A program made the translations under genes and the position numbers. A stretch of DNA of 7,481 nucleotides, taken from the NCBI GenBank assembly GCA_017542725.1, contig JAFXWR010000136.1, positions 1 to 7,481 on the forward strand. Reading direction: 5' to 3'. Origin of the DNA: Lachnospiraceae bacterium (GTDB taxonomy: Bacteria > Bacillota_A > Clostridia > Lachnospirales > Lachnospiraceae). Under the pieces are notes generated by a model. That model was not told the DNA's origin, made no database searches, and worked only from the letters and a program-made list of their open reading frames with translations. Below, one piece after another: positions 5,810-7,481 of the stretch; position 1 is the first letter of the stretch, and every line of letters starts with the position of its first letter.

Positions 5810-6172
5810 TTATATCTCCTTTCCATAATCTACATAAATTGCATTGATATGACGACCAATATAATTTGGTTCATCACTTGGCACATCTATGCCTTTACCA
5901 TCAACTAAAAAACCATTGTTTTTAAGTGCTGTGATAACCTGCTCTAAGGTATTATAGACTTCTTTAGGATTATTCCCATACACATTGACATCAAAATCGT
6001 GTTCATAGCCAATAGTCTTATTGTTATCATAATGGCTTTTATCACTTGATTCATTTTCCCAAATTGTGATAAATAAACTTGGGTATTGCTGATTTTCAGA
6101 AAATGAACCTTGTCTATATACTTTATTATCAACCAATGGATCTAAGATTCCTATCAATTTTTCTACCACCAT
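5810..6172 (-). CDS. Tail terminator / tail completion protein
   Basis: A 120-aa protein likely to cap the finished tail tube and dock it to the head, like lambda gpU or SPP1 gp17. Visible pattern: an N-terminal helix ending in DPLVDNKVYRQG (11-22), YPSLFITIWENES (30-42), a central strand GYEHDFDVNVYG (55-66) that is typical of the group, a helix EVYNTLEQVITALKNNGF (71-88), and a final strand NAIYVDYGKEI. Its ATG at 6172 shares a base with the TAA of the head-closure gene (TAATG), so the two are coupled. It directly precedes the tail tube gene, the standard position. The family is divergent in sequence, so the call leans partly on synteny. Confidence 0.78.
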   Translation of the reverse strand: MVVEKLIGILDPLVDNKVYRQGSFSENQQYPSLFITIWENESSDKSHYDNNKTIGYEHDFDVNVYGNNPKEVYNTLEQVITALKNNGFLVDGKGIDVPSDEPNYIGRHINAIYVDYGKEI

Positions 6173-6534
6173 TAAGCATTACCCATCACTTTCTTAACTT
6201 TGATTTTCATAGTTTTGTTTCTCATAGAGACATTCTCTGGAGCACCAATAATTTCATATTGGTTGTCATCATCAAAAGCAAGTCTACAATCAGATGTTAT
6301 ATCTGGATTGTACCAGGTTTCTACATTTGCAGTATCAACAACTGCCAATAACCCATTAACATCTTTTTCATTGCTTGTAGTCGTGACTGTGCCACCATAG
6401 GTCTTAAAGCTGCAGTTAATTATGCTTGCATCTTTACACTTAGGAAATGTCTTACTCGGCACACCCATAGACCTTGTGATAACAGGTTTTAACAGATACA
6501 TAGCTGTGGTGTATGGCTCATTAATTTTATACAT
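6172..6534 (-). CDS. Head closure / head-tail adaptor protein
   Basis: A 120-aa protein resembling the head-tail joining family (SPP1 gp16-like), which seals the connector after DNA packaging. The N-terminus starts MYKINEPYTTAMYLL. A middle region rich in Thr (KTYGGTVTTTSN, 44-55) probably forms a small barrel. The C-terminal half carries the pattern CRLAFDDDNQYEIIGAPENV then MRNKTMKIKVKKV (83-116), corresponding to the family's D-R, Y-EI, PEN and R-L-VKRV positions. The ATG at 6534 follows the connector stop by 2 nt, with GAGGG 9 nt upstream inside that gene. It overlaps the next gene by 1 nt. Confidence 0.8.
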   Translation of the reverse strand: MYKINEPYTTAMYLLKPVITRSMGVPSKTFPKCKDASIINCSFKTYGGTVTTTSNEKDVNGLLAVVDTANVETWYNPDITSDCRLAFDDDNQYEIIGAPENVSMRNKTMKIKVKKVMGNA

Positions 6535-6536
6535 AA

Positions 6537-6851
6537 CTATTGTCCCTCATCTGAATCGTTAGACTCACTTGTATCATTTTGATTATTGTTCTCAGGTTTT
6601 GCAAACTTGAGCTGAATAATCCTTTCCTTTGTGTAAGGGCTTAGTTTGATTTCACCACCACCATAGTTCCACGTATCTGTGACCCCTGCAACTATAGCAC
6701 CATATGACATCTTATCTTTTACAACTTCAGATGGCACACCTGCAGATTTCATATAGTCTTTCATTCCATCTATATAAACTCTAAGTGTGTCATCTTGAGC
6801 TGTAGAAGTTATCCCTAATGCTTTTTTAACTTTTGACAATATCTCGTCCAT
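6537..6851 (-). CDS. gp6-like head-tail connector
   Basis: A 104-aa, mainly helical protein placed right after the capsid gene, like HK97 gp6 and related DNA-packaging connectors that form a ring beneath the portal. The N-terminal helix EILSKVKKALGIT (3-15) is followed by DDTLRVYIDGMKDYMKSAGV (20-39) and a helix around YGAIVAGVTDTW (50-61). The segment LSPYTKERIIQLKF (70-83) matches the family's conserved end. The last 20 residues are an unusual Asn/Ser/Asp/Glu-rich acidic tail, probably disordered. The ATG at 6851 has GAGGG 5 nt upstream, and 19 nt separate it from the capsid gene. Confidence 0.82.
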   Translation of the reverse strand: MDEILSKVKKALGITSTAQDDTLRVYIDGMKDYMKSAGVPSEVVKDKMSYGAIVAGVTDTWNYGGGEIKLSPYTKERIIQLKFAKPENNNQNDTSESNDSDEGQ

Positions 6852-6870
6852 TAAATCCCTCTAAATAATA

Positions 6871-7481
6871 TTAGCCATTTCCACCGTCATCTGATTCTGT
6901 AGATGATGTTGCTGTTGACTTCTTGATGATAAAGCAACCATTGACATCAAGGAGCTTTCCATCCATGATAGTAAGTCCCTTGTTAATCCATTTGTTAGTT
7001 GCTTCATCGAAGTATCTCTTATAACCTATTTGAAGATTAGAATTGATACAATATGCATTTGTATCCATATAGATAGCAAATGCTTCGTCATTTGCAGCCT
7101 CAGAGAAGTTCTTCAAAATATCTGGCTCAACAAGCAATACTTCTCTTCCACAGAATCTGCACTCTGCTTGACCATTTACAGGATTGTAAGTCTCTGCATA
7201 AAGTGGTCTATGATTGTCATCCTTAAGAGTCATTACATATGTCTCCCAAGTTTCAGGAGTCATTATGATAATGCCTTTGCCTCTATAAGCAAGCTTAATT
7301 TTTGCAAAGAGTTTTGTTCTCCAAGAAGTCCAATCCTTAAGTTCTGCATCAGTCATAGTTATCTTATGAGCTGCTGGAACTCTTGTGTCATTAAGGACAC
7401 CTAAAGGTTGGCCACTGCCAGTTCCGTTGATGATGATTCTGTCAAACTCTTTCACAAATGCTTCTGCAAGAAGTTTTGCGA
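6871..7481 (-). CDS. Major capsid protein, HK97 fold (5' part beyond window)
   Basis: The frame is open to the window edge, with the first full codon at 7479-7477. What is visible is therefore the C-terminal 202 residues; an apparent GTG start at 7455 is internal. The visible part opens AKLLAEAFVKEFDRIIINGTG and continues SGQPLGVLND, the classic HK97 capsid block in which an ING-TG-QPLG-L motif follows a helix. Then come a helix, MTPETWETYVMTLKD, a Cys pair in ECRFCGREVLLVEPDIL, and the C-terminal strands GYKRYFDEATNKW and GLTIMDGKLLDVNGCFII. It ends in a Ser/Thr/Asp/Gly-rich tail (STATSSTESDDGGNG) that is likely flexible. It builds the icosahedral shell. A separate scaffold or protease cannot be assessed from this window. 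Confidence 0.93.
   Translation of the reverse strand, partial: AKLLAEAFVKEFDRIIINGTGSGQPLGVLNDTRVPAAHKITMTDAELKDWTSWRTKLFAKIKLAYRGKGIIIMTPETWETYVMTLKDDNHRPLYAETYNPVNGQAECRFCGREVLLVEPDILKNFSEAANDEAFAIYMDTNAYCINSNLQIGYKRYFDEATNKWINKGLTIMDGKLLDVNGCFIIKKSTATSSTESDDGGNG

Noticed and set aside
5281..6132. Minus-strand out-of-frame ORFs (5281-5535 and 5944-6132)
   Set aside because: They are shadows inside the tail tube and tail terminator genes, Met/Gln/Leu-rich, with no independent support.
6079..7404. Plus-strand frames (6079-6351, 6200-6400, 7030-7404)
   Set aside because: They are antisense to connector, tail terminator and capsid genes. The hydrophobic look of the products comes from reversed AT-rich coding sequence.
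6871..7455. Capsid start at the GTG at 7455
   Set aside because: The frame continues upstream with clear HK97 capsid sequence (AKLLAEAFV) to the window edge, so the gene is truncated by the window and does not start there.
1..7481. CRISPR arrays, tRNA genes, insertion sequences, integrase or att sites
   Set aside because: None seen: no regularly spaced repeats, cloverleaf sequences, transposase-like frames or flanking direct repeats were found on reading both strands.

Overview
The window is a stretch of the structural (head-to-tail) operon of a long-tailed double-stranded DNA phage or prophage. Every gene I can support lies on the minus strand, so transcription runs from high to low coordinates. 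The DNA is AT-rich, favours ATA and AGA codons, and uses strong AGGAG/GGGAG ribosome binding sites. Together with the protein families (HK97-type capsid, phi13-type tail tube, TP901-type tape measure) this points to a low-GC Gram-positive host, probably a Clostridia-class bacterium. No sheath gene is present, so the tail is most likely non-contractile (siphovirus type). No integrase, repressor, tRNA or att site is visible, so I cannot tell a free phage from a prophage.

In transcription order: the C-terminal part of the HK97-fold major capsid protein (7479-6871, cut by the window edge), a gp6-like head-tail connector (6851-6537), a head-closure/adaptor protein (6534-6172), a tail terminator (6172-5810) and the major tail tube protein (5803-5201). 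A non-coding gap follows, containing a good intrinsic terminator (5047-5085). Next come the tail assembly chaperones: a short G form (5012-4650) and a G-T fusion made by -1 frameshifting at a textbook A AAA AAC site (4674-4680) and ending at 4438. An HK97-gp10-like protein (4436-4023) begins 1 nt after the fusion stops. Finally a tape measure protein starts at 2982 and runs off the window with at least 994 codons.

Between the gp10-like gene and the tape measure lies a 1-kb insertion not needed in a standard tail module. It has its own extended -10 promoter (3933-3961), three small genes and its own hairpin-plus-T6 terminator (2996-3021). The genes are an unrecognised basic 84-aa protein, a two-helix membrane protein of the DUF2335 type, and an unrecognised charged 63-aa protein. 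This is the architecture of a moron: a cargo cassette that can be expressed independently of the late operon, possibly from a silent prophage. It is the best candidate for an undescribed function here, for example membrane-based superinfection exclusion or a small toxin/antitoxin-like pair, but the sequence does not prove either.

Expression of the operon appears graded: tightly coupled connector genes, a terminator after the tail tube gene, frameshifting for the chaperone ratio, and possible coupling of the gp10-like gene to the frameshifted product.
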